From NCBI GenBank assembly GCA_003644265.1, contig QNBX01000171.1, positions 1 through 9,360 on the forward strand: a stretch of 9,360 bases of DNA, given 5' to 3'. A program made the translations under genes and the position numbers. This document shows positions 1 through 6,392 of this stretch, piece by piece. A model generated the notes under the pieces. The model had not been told where the DNA came from and ran no database searches. It saw only the letters and a program-made list of their open reading frames with translations. Position 1 is the first letter of the stretch. Each line of letters starts with the position of its first letter. Source of the DNA: Planctomycetota bacterium. GTDB lineage: Bacteria > Planctomycetota > B15-G4.

Positions 1-737
1 AGGTGGTTGCGCAGGCTGCTCTTGGTCCAGGGCGCGCCGACGCGCAGCGTGCCCCGCTTGATCGTCCAAGTCTTTCTCGTGAAGCCGCGGCTGTTCAGTG
101 CCTCGGTGGCCTTCAGGAGCGAGCCGAGCTGGAGGTAGAGCCGGAACGCCTCGCGCACCTGGCTTGCCTCGGTCTCGTTGACCACGAGCTGCCCGTCGAC
201 CACGTCGTAACCGAGGGGCGGGTGTCCGCCGGTCCAGCCTCCGCGCCGGCGCGTGGCACGGATCTTGTCGCGGACGCGCAGCGCGGTCGTCTCGCGTTCA
301 AGCTGGGCGACCTGGATGGTGATGCCGAGCGCGAAGCGGCCCATAGGCGTCGTTGTGTCGAACCGCTCCGTCACCGACACGAACGTCACCCCGTGGCGCT
401 CCAGGAAGTCCATCAGCTCCAGGAAGTCACGCTGGGATCGGGACAGCCTGTCGAGGCGGTACACCGCGACGAGGTCGACGAGCCCCGCCTCCACGTCGGT
501 CAGCAGGCGCTGGAAGGCCGGGCGGTTCATGTTGGCGCCGGACTCACCCAAGTCGTCGTAGGCCGTCGGCAGTGCGGACCATCCCTGTTCACGCTGGCTG
601 GCGATGTAGCCCTCGACGGCGGCGCGCTGGGCTTCGATGGATCCGAACTCCCCGCTGTCGCCTTTGTCGACGGACTTGCGGGTGTAGATGCCAACCGTGA
701 CCGTCGGGGGCGCCTGCGTCTTCGGCCGGGCGATCAT
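1..737 (-). CDS. Large serine recombinase (phage-type integrase/resolvase), C-terminus beyond window
   Basis: Site-specific DNA recombinase that would cut and rejoin att or res sites through a phosphoserine link. Translating the minus strand gives 245 complete codons before the window edge. The N-terminal resolvase fold carries IYTRKS, with the likely nucleophile Ser22 and Arg20, and then YRLDRLSRS (Arg94, Arg97). The long helix region QLERETTALRVRDKIR (about 145-160) is followed by GGHPPLGYDV (about 170-179), the entry to the 'Recombinase' domain that marks large serine recombinases rather than small resolvases. The ATG at 737 overlaps the stop of the DUF2924 gene (ATGA, 734-737) and has GGAG nine bases upstream. 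It is the last visible gene of a seven-gene operon. The zinc-ribbon/coiled-coil part expected in this family would lie beyond base 1, so intactness cannot be judged. Family assignment is secure; integrase versus invertase or transposase role is inference. Confidence 0.93.
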   Translation of the reverse strand, partial: MIARPKTQAPPTVTVGIYTRKSVDKGDSGEFGSIEAQRAAVEGYIASQREQGWSALPTAYDDLGESGANMNRPAFQRLLTDVEAGLVDLVAVYRLDRLSRSQRDFLELMDFLERHGVTFVSVTERFDTTTPMGRFALGITIQVAQLERETTALRVRDKIRATRRRGGWTGGHPPLGYDVVDGQLVVNETEASQVREAFRLYLQLGSLLKATEALNSRGFTRKTWTIKRGTLRVGAPWTKSSLRNH

Positions 738-1219
738 CGGTCGCGGCTCCGTTTGGTCAAGCCCATCCACAAGCGCCCATTCACGCTCTTGCTGCCCGTG
801 ATCGCGCGGGCGACCGCCGTGAGGCTCGTGTAGCGCATGCCCTCGCACTCGACGCCCTCGTCGAGCACGGTCACGCGCACCGTGCGGCCCTTGTACTCGC
901 GGTCCAGGACGGTGCCCGGCTGAAGGACACCCCTGCGGCGGATGCCGGGGATGCGGGTGGTGCGCGTCGTGGCGTCCGGCGGCGGAGGCGCTGGCAGCTC
1001 CGCCATGAGGGCATCGAGCCGCTGCTGGGCGCGGTCAGACAGTCCTCCATGCGCGTCGGCCTGGAGCTGCCACGCCAGCCTGCGGAACAGCCACGTGTGC
1101 CGGGAGCTGGCGGGCTGGGCGCCGAACCGCTCCCGATAGCGGGCGACCAGGTCGTCGGCGGGGGCGCATTGGAGCGCGCGGACTTGGGCCGCAAGGGTGG
1201 GGGACTTTGATCGGGTCAC
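734..1219 (-). CDS. DUF2924 family protein
   Basis: 161-residue protein matching the DUF2924 pattern as I know it: an N-terminal helical part with LVARYRERFG (about 24-33) and LFRRLAWQLQADAHGGLS (about 44-61), then a C-terminal part with PGTVLDREYKGRTVRVTVLD (about 101-120) and YTSLTAVARAITGSKSVNG (about 130-148). The last resembles a SANT/HTH-like DNA-contact segment. Biochemical function is not established. The family often sits beside serine recombinases in mobile elements, as here, so a role in recombination or its control is inference. Start: GTG at 1219 is chosen over an upstream frame extension to 1495 because it is preceded by GGAGG seven bases away and overlaps the previous stop as GTGA. 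The 3' end overlaps the recombinase ATG by four bases, which suggests translational coupling. Confidence 0.85.
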   Translation of the reverse strand: MTRSKSPTLAAQVRALQCAPADDLVARYRERFGAQPASSRHTWLFRRLAWQLQADAHGGLSDRAQQRLDALMAELPAPPPPDATTRTTRIPGIRRRGVLQPGTVLDREYKGRTVRVTVLDEGVECEGMRYTSLTAVARAITGSKSVNGRLWMGLTKRSRDR

Positions 1220-1419
1220 GGCGTGGCCTCCATCGCGAGCCCGCGACCCTCGACCTGGAGCGTCAGCCCGCACGGCCCGCAGACCAAGGCGACGCCAGGC
1301 CCGCTCGCGACGCGGTCGACGCGCACGCGCAACCAGCCGGGGTGGCCGTGGCAGACCTCGCAGGTCGCGGCGGGCCGATGGTGGGGCGAGCGGGTGGGCG
1401 GGATCTCGGAGCGGGTCAT
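1216..1419 (-). CDS. Small four-cysteine (zinc-ribbon-like) protein
   Basis: 67 residues with two CxxC knuckles, Cys20-Glu-Val-Cys23 and Cys47-Gly-Pro-Cys50, separated by 23 residues that look like short beta strands (WLRVRVDRV, GVALVCGPCG, LTLQVEGRGL). This spacing suits a small zinc-ribbon that could bind nucleic acid or a protein partner; metal binding is inferred from the cysteines only. The ATG at 1419 overlaps the previous stop (ATGA, 1416-1419) and has a strong GAGGAGG seven bases upstream. The stop overlaps the DUF2924 GTG. No named family is recognised. The gene is accepted because of its operon position, SD and paired cysteines. Confidence 0.72.
   Translation of the reverse strand: MTRSEIPPTRSPHHRPAATCEVCHGHPGWLRVRVDRVASGPGVALVCGPCGLTLQVEGRGLAMEATP
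1227..1231 (-). promoter_or_regulatory. Ribosome binding site deciding the DUF2924 GTG start
   Basis: GGAGG seven bases before GTG 1219, inside the upstream four-cysteine gene. It favours the short 161-residue form over the longer open frame. Confidence 0.75.
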
Positions 1420-1607
1420 CGATGGGCCTCCTCATGTGGGATCTGCGCCGCGTCCACGGCGCTCGCACACGAGGGCAACTTGGGGGCCAAGGCATCCAGG
1501 CTGTTCCTGGAGAGCCACACTCGCCACCAGCCGCGGGCCAGGATCCGGGCGATCTCCGCTTGCCTGTCGGCGGGGTCCATGGCTGGGGGATCGGGAGGGC
1601 GGTTCAC
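1416..1607 (-). CDS. Small hypothetical protein (63 aa)
   Basis: Unrecognised short protein. Residues about 13-40 (ADRQAEIARILARGWWRVWL) form a likely amphipathic helix with a Trp-Trp pair; the rest is polar, with one Cys at 47. There is no membrane segment or known motif. The GTG at 1607 is chosen because GGAGGG lies six bases upstream and the codon overlaps the preceding stop as GTGA (1604-1607). An in-frame ATG at 1580 is possible but has no SD. Reading the frame further upstream to 1730 would bury it in the SpoVG-like gene and is rejected. The four-base overlaps at both ends support real expression as part of the operon. Function unknown. Confidence 0.6.
   Translation of the reverse strand: MNRPPDPPAMDPADRQAEIARILARGWWRVWLSRNSLDALAPKLPSCASAVDAAQIPHEEAHR
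1427..1433 (-). promoter_or_regulatory. Ribosome binding site of the four-cysteine gene
   Basis: GAGGAGG seven bases before ATG 1419, inside the end of the 63-residue gene. It is one of the strongest SD matches in the window. Confidence 0.75.
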
Positions 1608-1891
1608 CGCGCGCCCTCCGCCAGGCGTTCCAACTCGGCGAAGACCGCGGTCTCGATCGCGTGGCGCGCCTCCTCGGACGGCGGGCGCACGAGGTAGCGG
1701 CGGCGGTCGCGCGGGCCTCGGGCCGGCCACTGAAGGTAGGACTGGCCGTCGGCGCCGATGCGCAACGCGACGCCGTCGACTGCGAGCAGGTCGTCGACCG
1801 TGAACCTCAGCCAGGCGCGCAGGCCGGTGGCCTGGTCGGCTGGCGGGACCGGGGTGACCACGAGGTCGCGGATGGACGGGGCATGTGTCAT
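1604..1891 (-). CDS. SpoVG-like regulatory protein
   Basis: 95 residues that follow the SpoVG layout: an opening strand IRDLVVTPV (7-15), GLRAWLRFTVDDLLAVDGVALRI (23-45) where SpoVG has its 'asitldd.fvv.di.v' core, a SYLQWPARGPRDRRRY segment (51-66) matching the 'glfiamPsrk...' loop, then P(S)EEARHAIETAVFAELERL (71-90) matching the C-terminal helix that starts near 'hPi....r..i..aVl.ey'. SpoVG proteins of Firmicutes bind DNA and RNA and affect septation and gene expression. The role in this element is inference: possibly a regulator of replication or expression. The start ATG overlaps the primase stop (ATGA, 1888-1891), with GGAG eight bases upstream. Similarity was judged by eye and the N-terminal loop is longer than usual. 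Confidence 0.62.
   Translation of the reverse strand: MTHAPSIRDLVVTPVPPADQATGLRAWLRFTVDDLLAVDGVALRIGADGQSYLQWPARGPRDRRRYLVRPPSEEARHAIETAVFAELERLAEGAR
1614..1619 (-). promoter_or_regulatory. Ribosome binding site deciding the 63-aa GTG start
   Basis: GGAGGG six bases before GTG 1607, inside the end of the SpoVG-like gene. The alternative ATG at 1580 has no such site. Confidence 0.7.
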
Positions 1892-4848
1892 GGCGCCCGC
1901 TCCGCAGCGTCCAGGCGAGCCTCGGCCTCGATCTGGGTCGCCACGTCGTCGCCCACGGCGGCGGCGAGCTGCGCCCAGGCGCCCCTCGCAGCCACCTCGT
2001 CCCCCGCGTCGACGGCGGAAGCGAGTGCCGCCTCCAGATCTGCGGTCCGGGTCTCAGGACCTGGTGGCTGCACGGGGGGTTCTGTTACCGCTACCACCTC
2101 ATGGTCTGGCTCGCTGTCCGCAGCAGCGAAGTCCCCGCGAGCTCCTTGAGGGGCGGCCACGACGCCGTCCTCGGCCTTTGACTGCACAGAAGGCGTCGTT
2201 GCAGGCATTTCAAGCGCAGGTCGTCGGCCCTCAGTCGAGGGTGCATCCGCGGTGCCGTGGGGTGGTAGCGGTAACGAAATTCCACACGCGCTGGCGGGCT
2301 CCGGAGTTGTGTTACCGCTACCACCGTCGCCGCCTGCCGCTGCACTCTCGCCGGTGCAGCCGGGGTCAGGCGGCCCGTTGTCGTCCGAGGGGGCGACAAC
2401 CAGGGCGTCGGCGCCTCCCTCCGATGGCGAGGGGCGGAGCACGAAGACCGTCGACGGGCGACCGGGACCAGCGGGCTTCTGCTCGACCCACTCCCCGATC
2501 TCTTGAGTGACCAGGTCGTCGAGGGCCTTCTTGGCAGTGCCTGCTGCTCGGTACTTGCGGCGGGCCGCCGTGAGCTCGCGCGCCGTGATCCTCCCGCCTC
2601 GAGCACGGACGAGTTCGATCAGGCCCCGCTGATCGGCCGCACCTTCCGTCTCAACGAGGAGCGCGTAGGCACGATCCGCCTCGTACGCGAACCAGTCGGC
2701 GAGTGCGATGCCGCAACGCATGCTCTTGCCGTCCAACTCGTCGGACGCGACGTCGTTGCCGTTGACGAGCCGCGCCAAGTGGATCACACCTGCAAGGCGC
2801 GCAGCATATCCCTCGATCTTCGCCATCGCCGCCGCAACGTCGTCATCCGCATCAGTCGTTCGAAGCCCGTGGCGATCGACGAACGCCTTGAACATCTCCA
2901 ACGCCTCCCCCGACATCCGGATGTCGCTTGGTACCGGGGCACCGCTAGGATCCAGATCGAGTTCCAGGGCTTGGAGGCGCTGGATGGTGCGGGCCATCGA
3001 CTCGGTGGTCTTGGAGCTCACCTCGGCATCGGACCATCTGCGTTGCGTCGTCGGGGGGTGGGCGAACAGAAGCCGCGCAGCGAGCCCGCACGCCATGAAC
3101 TGAGGGTTGAGACTGTCTTTCAGGACCCTCGGCTGGATCATGCCCGTCAAGCTCACAGCCGCTCGAGGTACGAGGATCATGGATCGACCTGTGCGTCGGT
3201 CTACGAGCAACTGACCGGCACCGTGCATCTCGAGCCAGTTGGCCACGTCGGATCCGGCGCGGCCGGCCTTGTACTGGTTGAAGCCGCCGAGCCAGGCGCT
3301 GAGTTCGTCGCGTGCAAGGAGCAGTCCCCGCGGGTTCTCCTTCAAGATCGGAGCGAGGGCTTCGATCGTCGGATCCCTGACGACGAACCGTTTGCATGTG
3401 GGCACCGTGGGCGGTTCAGCGCGTTCGAGCACCGCAGCGGCCTTCTCTCCGCGTCCCCGTTTCCTGGCCTCGAAGGCCGCTGACTTCTTCTCGTATTTCT
3501 TGATCTCCTGTTCGAACTCGCGAGCTGCGATGAGCTGGGCCTCCCAGAGTGGGCGGGTGGCCAACTCGATGGCGGGCGACTTGCGGGCCTTGCCCGACAG
3601 GCCGATGAAGACGGCCCAGATCACAAGGGGCTCGCTCCAACTCGCCTTGATGCGTACCCGGCGGGCGTTGCCGATGGCTCCCGCAGCGGTGGCCAGTGCC
3701 GGAAGGGCGATGGCGCTCGGATCGCAGCCGATGGCTGCTGCGCCCTCTTCCGCCAGCTCCTGCAGCGGTGTGGGGAGCAGGTGCGTCGGAAACGGCTTCC
3801 ATGCCGGGACGACCGAACCGCATGTCGAGTGTGTAGCGCCCTCCTCTGGCTTCGACGCACGCGGTCGACTAGATGGAGGGCCAAGCGCCGTGGCGGTACT
3901 GAAACCGTGCTTGATGGCTAGGTCGAAGAGGGACGCCCTGCCGATGGGGTTAGATCTACTCTTGAACGATCTCCACTTCTTGCGGCACGACGGCTCGCCG
4001 CTGTATGCGTCCTTGCCGGACGGGGTCTGCTTGCCGGCGGCCCTCGCAGACCACCCGTGAAAGAGCGCGAAGCCGGCTTCGGACCCATGGGTCTCGTCGT
4101 GCAGCGCCATGCCGACTGCGATCCAGTTCTCGTAGCCGACGGCGGGCGGGATGGCCGCGAGCGCCTTGGCAAGCTCGGGGTCGACTCGCTCAGGTGCCGC
4201 TGGAGCCGCCACAGCGGGCAGCGTCCCCCGGGCAACGACCGATAAGGGCGCTGCCCTGTTCACGCCGAGGACAGCCGATAGCAGGGCCGGTGACGCAGCG
4301 CCCGGGTCTCCATCCATGGGAGACGATCGCCAGCAGTAGGCGACCCCGCTCGCGTGCGTGGATGGCGGCGCGACGATGTAGCCGCCGTTGCCGCGCACGT
4401 CGCAGTCCTTCGGGAGCGAGCCGCTGCTGCATCCGACGGGCGGCGCGTCCTTGTCCCACGCGAAGATCAGATGGCGCCCGCCCCCGCCGGTGCAGCCTTC
4501 GACGTTACTGTGCACGTCGAGTCCCGCGTCGCGCAGGGCCGCCTCGCCGTCCTTGAGCACTTCGCCCGTCTTCTGGTCGACCTTCATGTCGATGTCGAGG
4601 ACCCAGAAGCCGGAGGACTCACCGGTGGCGATGCCGATGTTGGCGTCGGGCCAGCGGGACCACCACAGTTCGACGTGCTCTACGTCGTCGGTGGCGTCCT
4701 TCACCCCGTGTTCCGTGCGAGGGTGCTTCCCAGGGGACGAGCAGGCGGGCTTGCCGCAGGAGCAGCTGCCGTCGCGGATCCCATGCAGCGGGAGCACCTG
4801 CCAGCCCAGCTTGGCGTAGGCGAGGGCTGCGTTGCGGAGGGCAGTCAT
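1888..4848 (-). CDS. Primase-polymerase with PriCT-2 and DUF3987-like region (replication protein)
   Basis: 986-residue mobile-element replication protein expected to make primers or copy DNA at an origin. Residues 1-195 are a prim-pol domain: Cys-rich CSCGKPACSSPGKHP (29-43), the metal-binding pair D85/D87 in FWVLDIDMK, GGGGRH with H126, and CDVRGNGGYIVAPPSTH with D150. Residues about 227-316 match PriCT-2 (IPPAVGYENWIAVGMALH; KWRSFKS). Residues about 345-720 resemble DUF3987, with a degenerate phosphate-binding loop GLSGKARKSP (416-425) and a DE pair at 514-515. Residues about 738-805 look like a winged helix. Residues about 806-935 are a Pro/Gly/Ser-rich tail containing three copies of a DNA repeat, followed by a helical end (936-986). 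GGAGGT lies six bases before the ATG, which overlaps the HTH stop by ATGA. The polymerase residues look intact; helicase activity is doubtful given the loop. Confidence 0.9.
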   Translation of the reverse strand: MTALRNAALAYAKLGWQVLPLHGIRDGSCSCGKPACSSPGKHPRTEHGVKDATDDVEHVELWWSRWPDANIGIATGESSGFWVLDIDMKVDQKTGEVLKDGEAALRDAGLDVHSNVEGCTGGGGRHLIFAWDKDAPPVGCSSGSLPKDCDVRGNGGYIVAPPSTHASGVAYCWRSSPMDGDPGAASPALLSAVLGVNRAAPLSVVARGTLPAVAAPAAPERVDPELAKALAAIPPAVGYENWIAVGMALHDETHGSEAGFALFHGWSARAAGKQTPSGKDAYSGEPSCRKKWRSFKSRSNPIGRASLFDLAIKHGFSTATALGPPSSRPRASKPEEGATHSTCGSVVPAWKPFPTHLLPTPLQELAEEGAAAIGCDPSAIALPALATAAGAIGNARRVRIKASWSEPLVIWAVFIGLSGKARKSPAIELATRPLWEAQLIAAREFEQEIKKYEKKSAAFEARKRGRGEKAAAVLERAEPPTVPTCKRFVVRDPTIEALAPILKENPRGLLLARDELSAWLGGFNQYKAGRAGSDVANWLEMHGAGQLLVDRRTGRSMILVPRAAVSLTGMIQPRVLKDSLNPQFMACGLAARLLFAHPPTTQRRWSDAEVSSKTTESMARTIQRLQALELDLDPSGAPVPSDIRMSGEALEMFKAFVDRHGLRTTDADDDVAAAMAKIEGYAARLAGVIHLARLVNGNDVASDELDGKSMRCGIALADWFAYEADRAYALLVETEGAADQRGLIELVRARGGRITARELTAARRKYRAAGTAKKALDDLVTQEIGEWVEQKPAGPGRPSTVFVLRPSPSEGGADALVVAPSDDNGPPDPGCTGESAAAGGDGGSGNTTPEPASACGISLPLPPHGTADAPSTEGRRPALEMPATTPSVQSKAEDGVVAAPQGARGDFAAADSEPDHEVVAVTEPPVQPPGPETRTADLEAALASAVDAGDEVAARGAWAQLAAAVGDDVATQIEAEARLDAAERAP
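2084..2098 (-). repeat. 15-bp repeat, copy A
   Basis: Reads GGTGGTAGCGGTAAC on the minus strand and is identical to copies B and C. All three copies are then followed by RNAAYYCC. In the primase frame it encodes part of E-V-V-A-V-T-E, unlike the other copies. Confidence 0.85.
2261..2275 (+). repeat. 15-bp repeat, copy B (inverted)
   Basis: Exact GGTGGTAGCGGTAAC on the plus strand, opposite to copies A and C. The primase reads its complement as S-L-P-L-P-P. With copy C it forms a perfect 15-bp inverted repeat separated by 35 bases. Confidence 0.85.
2311..2325 (-). repeat. 15-bp repeat, copy C
   Basis: Exact GGTGGTAGCGGTAAC on the minus strand, same orientation as copy A, 227 bases from it. 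The primase reads it as G-G-S-G-N. The flank again fits RNAAYYCC. Confidence 0.85.
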
Positions 4849-5072
4849 GCGTCCACCTCCGCCGCTCGGTGACGGGTCGATAGCATCTCCACCCGTTCGA
4901 TGATGGCCTCACGAGATGCGTACCATCGGCCGCGTAGTCGTGTGCCAGGGAGGACTCCGTCGCGGAGGTAGCGGCGAGTCGTCCGGACCGAGAGCCCCAG
5001 CATCTGGGACAGGTCCGTGGTAGTGAGCAACCTCGGTGGAGGCAGGCAGCGTTGCAGTTGGTTCGTGTCCAT
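4845..5072 (-). CDS. Excisionase/MerR-type helix-turn-helix protein
   Basis: 75-residue DNA-binding protein of the HTH_17/excisionase type: LLTTTDLSQMLGLSVRTTRRYLRDGVLPGTRLRGRWYASREAIIERVE (about 15-62) has the helix-turn-helix followed by the 'G.LPG.r..grW..sreai' wing. Proteins of this fold act as excisionases or as repressors/activators of small mobile-element operons. It is first in the seven-gene operon and its stop overlaps the primase ATG (4845-4848), so an autoregulatory or replication-control role is the simplest inference; an excisionase for either recombinase is an alternative. The start is uncertain: ATG at 5072 lacks a clear SD, and an in-frame TTG at 5093 would add seven residues. 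The dyad at 5114-5131 lies just upstream. Confidence 0.85.
   Translation of the reverse strand: MDTNQLQRCLPPPRLLTTTDLSQMLGLSVRTTRRYLRDGVLPGTRLRGRWYASREAIIERVEMLSTRHRAAEVDA
4855..4860 (-). promoter_or_regulatory. Ribosome binding site of the primase gene
   Basis: GGAGGT six bases before ATG 4848, inside the end of the HTH gene. It supports the overlapping ATGA start. Confidence 0.75.
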
Positions 5073-5113
5073 GCCGGGGGATGGGTCCGGCAACTGGGAC
5101 TGCGAACCAGAAC

Positions 5114-5131
5114 CTGGAGAAAAAACTCCAG
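5114..5131. promoter_or_regulatory. Dyad with A6/T6 centre upstream of the replication operon (candidate operator)
   Basis: Perfect six-base arms CTGGAG and CTCCAG around six A (plus strand) or six T (minus strand). Further CTGG/CCAG half-sites flank it (5107-5117 and 5132-5136). It lies in the roughly 66-bp gap between the sigma-like gene and the HTH gene. The T run is in the loop, not after the stem, so it is not a standard intrinsic terminator; an operator for the adjacent HTH protein is inference. No convincing -35/-10 pair was seen. Confidence 0.4.
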
Positions 5132-5138
5132 CCAGGCC

Positions 5139-6356
5139 CTATTCGCCCATCAAGTCGCGAATGCGGCGTTTGAGTGCCGGCGGCGCGATAGCTAGCGCCC
5201 GGTTCTTGAGTCTCTTTTCTCGCTTCCTGAGGGCGGCCTCGCTGAGGTCAAGGCGCTTTGCGATGGCCCGTCGGCTCATTCCCTCCTCTTGGAGGAGCCT
5301 CAGTTCCTCTCGATCGATCTCGTCGGTGGCTGCGGCGAGCAGGACATCCACCACCTGCTGGTGCAGCACCTGCTCTTCGCGACTGCTCGCGAGTTCGGCT
5401 GCCGAGGAGGCCATGCTGGCCGGGTGGTGATCCAGTTTGCCGTGCTCAAGTGAGTGGCGGGTCATGCCCTCGGGGCCTGACTCGGTCTTAGCGTTGAAGC
5501 GAGCTGCCCTACCTATTCGATCGAGGAACCCGCGCCCGTCGAATTTGAACCCTCCATCGCGCCCGACATACACAGAGAGGCGACGCTTTCGCGTCGTAGG
5601 TTCGTCTGACGCGAACAAGCCTGCAACCCACTCGCTCCAGAGGTCGTCCGCGACGTCGGCTCGGTCCCTGATGTTGGCCTGCATGCCTTTCCGTTGAGTC
5701 GCCACCAGGATCGTGTTGGCCATCTGCGCTGCGCTGGGGAGCACTGGCTTGACGAACTCATCCCAGAGCATGTCGTGCCAGTGCACGAGTTCAACAGCAT
5801 GCTGCGCAGCGCGCTCGCCGCCAGCATCGACGGCGGTCATTGAAGGTCGCAGTGCATTGGTGATCCAGGCGAGAACCGACTGCGTCACGCATCGCTCATG
5901 CTGAGCGAGCGGTTCCTGCTGCTTGGCAAGCGTCGTCTTGGCGAGCCTCGAGAAGCGGGAGTCGGTGGCCGCTAGGTCTGACCGCCCCTCTTCCATCACG
6001 ACGCGCAGGGCGCCCATCGCCAGAGACGTGATGCGGAACCCAGCGGCGCTCGCTATCGCTGGTGCGTTGGAAGCGATACATCCAGCGCTCACGCCGATGA
6101 GTGTCTCAACGTCGCGCACATCCGCAGGCCTGCCCTTCGGGAGGAAGGGGCGGGCCACTCGTAGGGAGAAGACGGATACTCCGAGACTGAAGATGTCACG
6201 GGCCGTGAGCGGTGGAGACGACGCAATGGCCACCATGCTGAGGGCGTCACCGAGGAGGCCCGGATGATCCACGTCCGAGCACACCTCTCGCATGATCGCG
6301 CGCGTCTCCCACACCTGCTCTTGCCAGGTCGGGGGTCGGCGGTCATCGTTGCTCAC
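5139..6356 (-). CDS. Putative sigma-70-like protein with long N-terminal extension
   Basis: 405-residue protein without a confident family match. The C-terminal part looks like sigma region 4: VVDVLLAAATDEIDREELRL (335-354), then a helix-turn-helix EEGMSRRAIAKRLDLSEAAL (357-376) and basic RKREKRLKNRA. Residues about 235-295 (DVADDLWSEWVAGLFA ... FLDRIGRAARFNAKTE) resemble the region 2 pattern of ECF sigma factors. Between them is a variable linker (296-330), as in sigma factors. Residues 1-195 are of unknown nature, with a small-residue hydrophobic stretch at about 85-120 that could be a buried helix pair or a membrane segment. A role as element-specific transcription factor is inference; a plain HTH DNA-binding protein is the alternative. 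The start is GTG at 6356 without an evident SD. It lies 36 bp after the integrase stop and about 66 bp before the replication operon. Confidence 0.6.
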   Translation of the reverse strand: MSNDDRRPPTWQEQVWETRAIMREVCSDVDHPGLLGDALSMVAIASSPPLTARDIFSLGVSVFSLRVARPFLPKGRPADVRDVETLIGVSAGCIASNAPAIASAAGFRITSLAMGALRVVMEEGRSDLAATDSRFSRLAKTTLAKQQEPLAQHERCVTQSVLAWITNALRPSMTAVDAGGERAAQHAVELVHWHDMLWDEFVKPVLPSAAQMANTILVATQRKGMQANIRDRADVADDLWSEWVAGLFASDEPTTRKRRLSVYVGRDGGFKFDGRGFLDRIGRAARFNAKTESGPEGMTRHSLEHGKLDHHPASMASSAAELASSREEQVLHQQVVDVLLAAATDEIDREELRLLQEEGMSRRAIAKRLDLSEAALRKREKRLKNRALAIAPPALKRRIRDLMGE

Positions 6357-6392
6357 TAGGGCAGGCCGAGGGAGATGGGACGGCGCGCACCA

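Noticed and set aside
3..833. 276-codon open frame on the plus strand
   Set aside because: It lies antisense to the serine recombinase and DUF2924 genes, has no recognisable domain and is Arg/Pro/Ala-rich as expected for a shadow in GC-rich DNA.
1220..1495. Upstream extension of the DUF2924 frame
   Set aside because: It overlaps the four-cysteine and 63-aa genes in another frame, is low-complexity Arg/Pro, and a good GTG with SD sits at 1219.
1223..2149. 308-codon plus-strand open frame
   Set aside because: Antisense to five coupled genes, no domain and biased composition; a shadow.
2503..3483. 326-codon plus-strand open frame
   Set aside because: It runs antisense to the conserved primase/DUF3987-like coding region; no family likeness.
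5114..5131. Intrinsic terminator for the sigma-like gene
   Set aside because: The T run is in the loop, not after the stem, so it is treated as a candidate operator instead.
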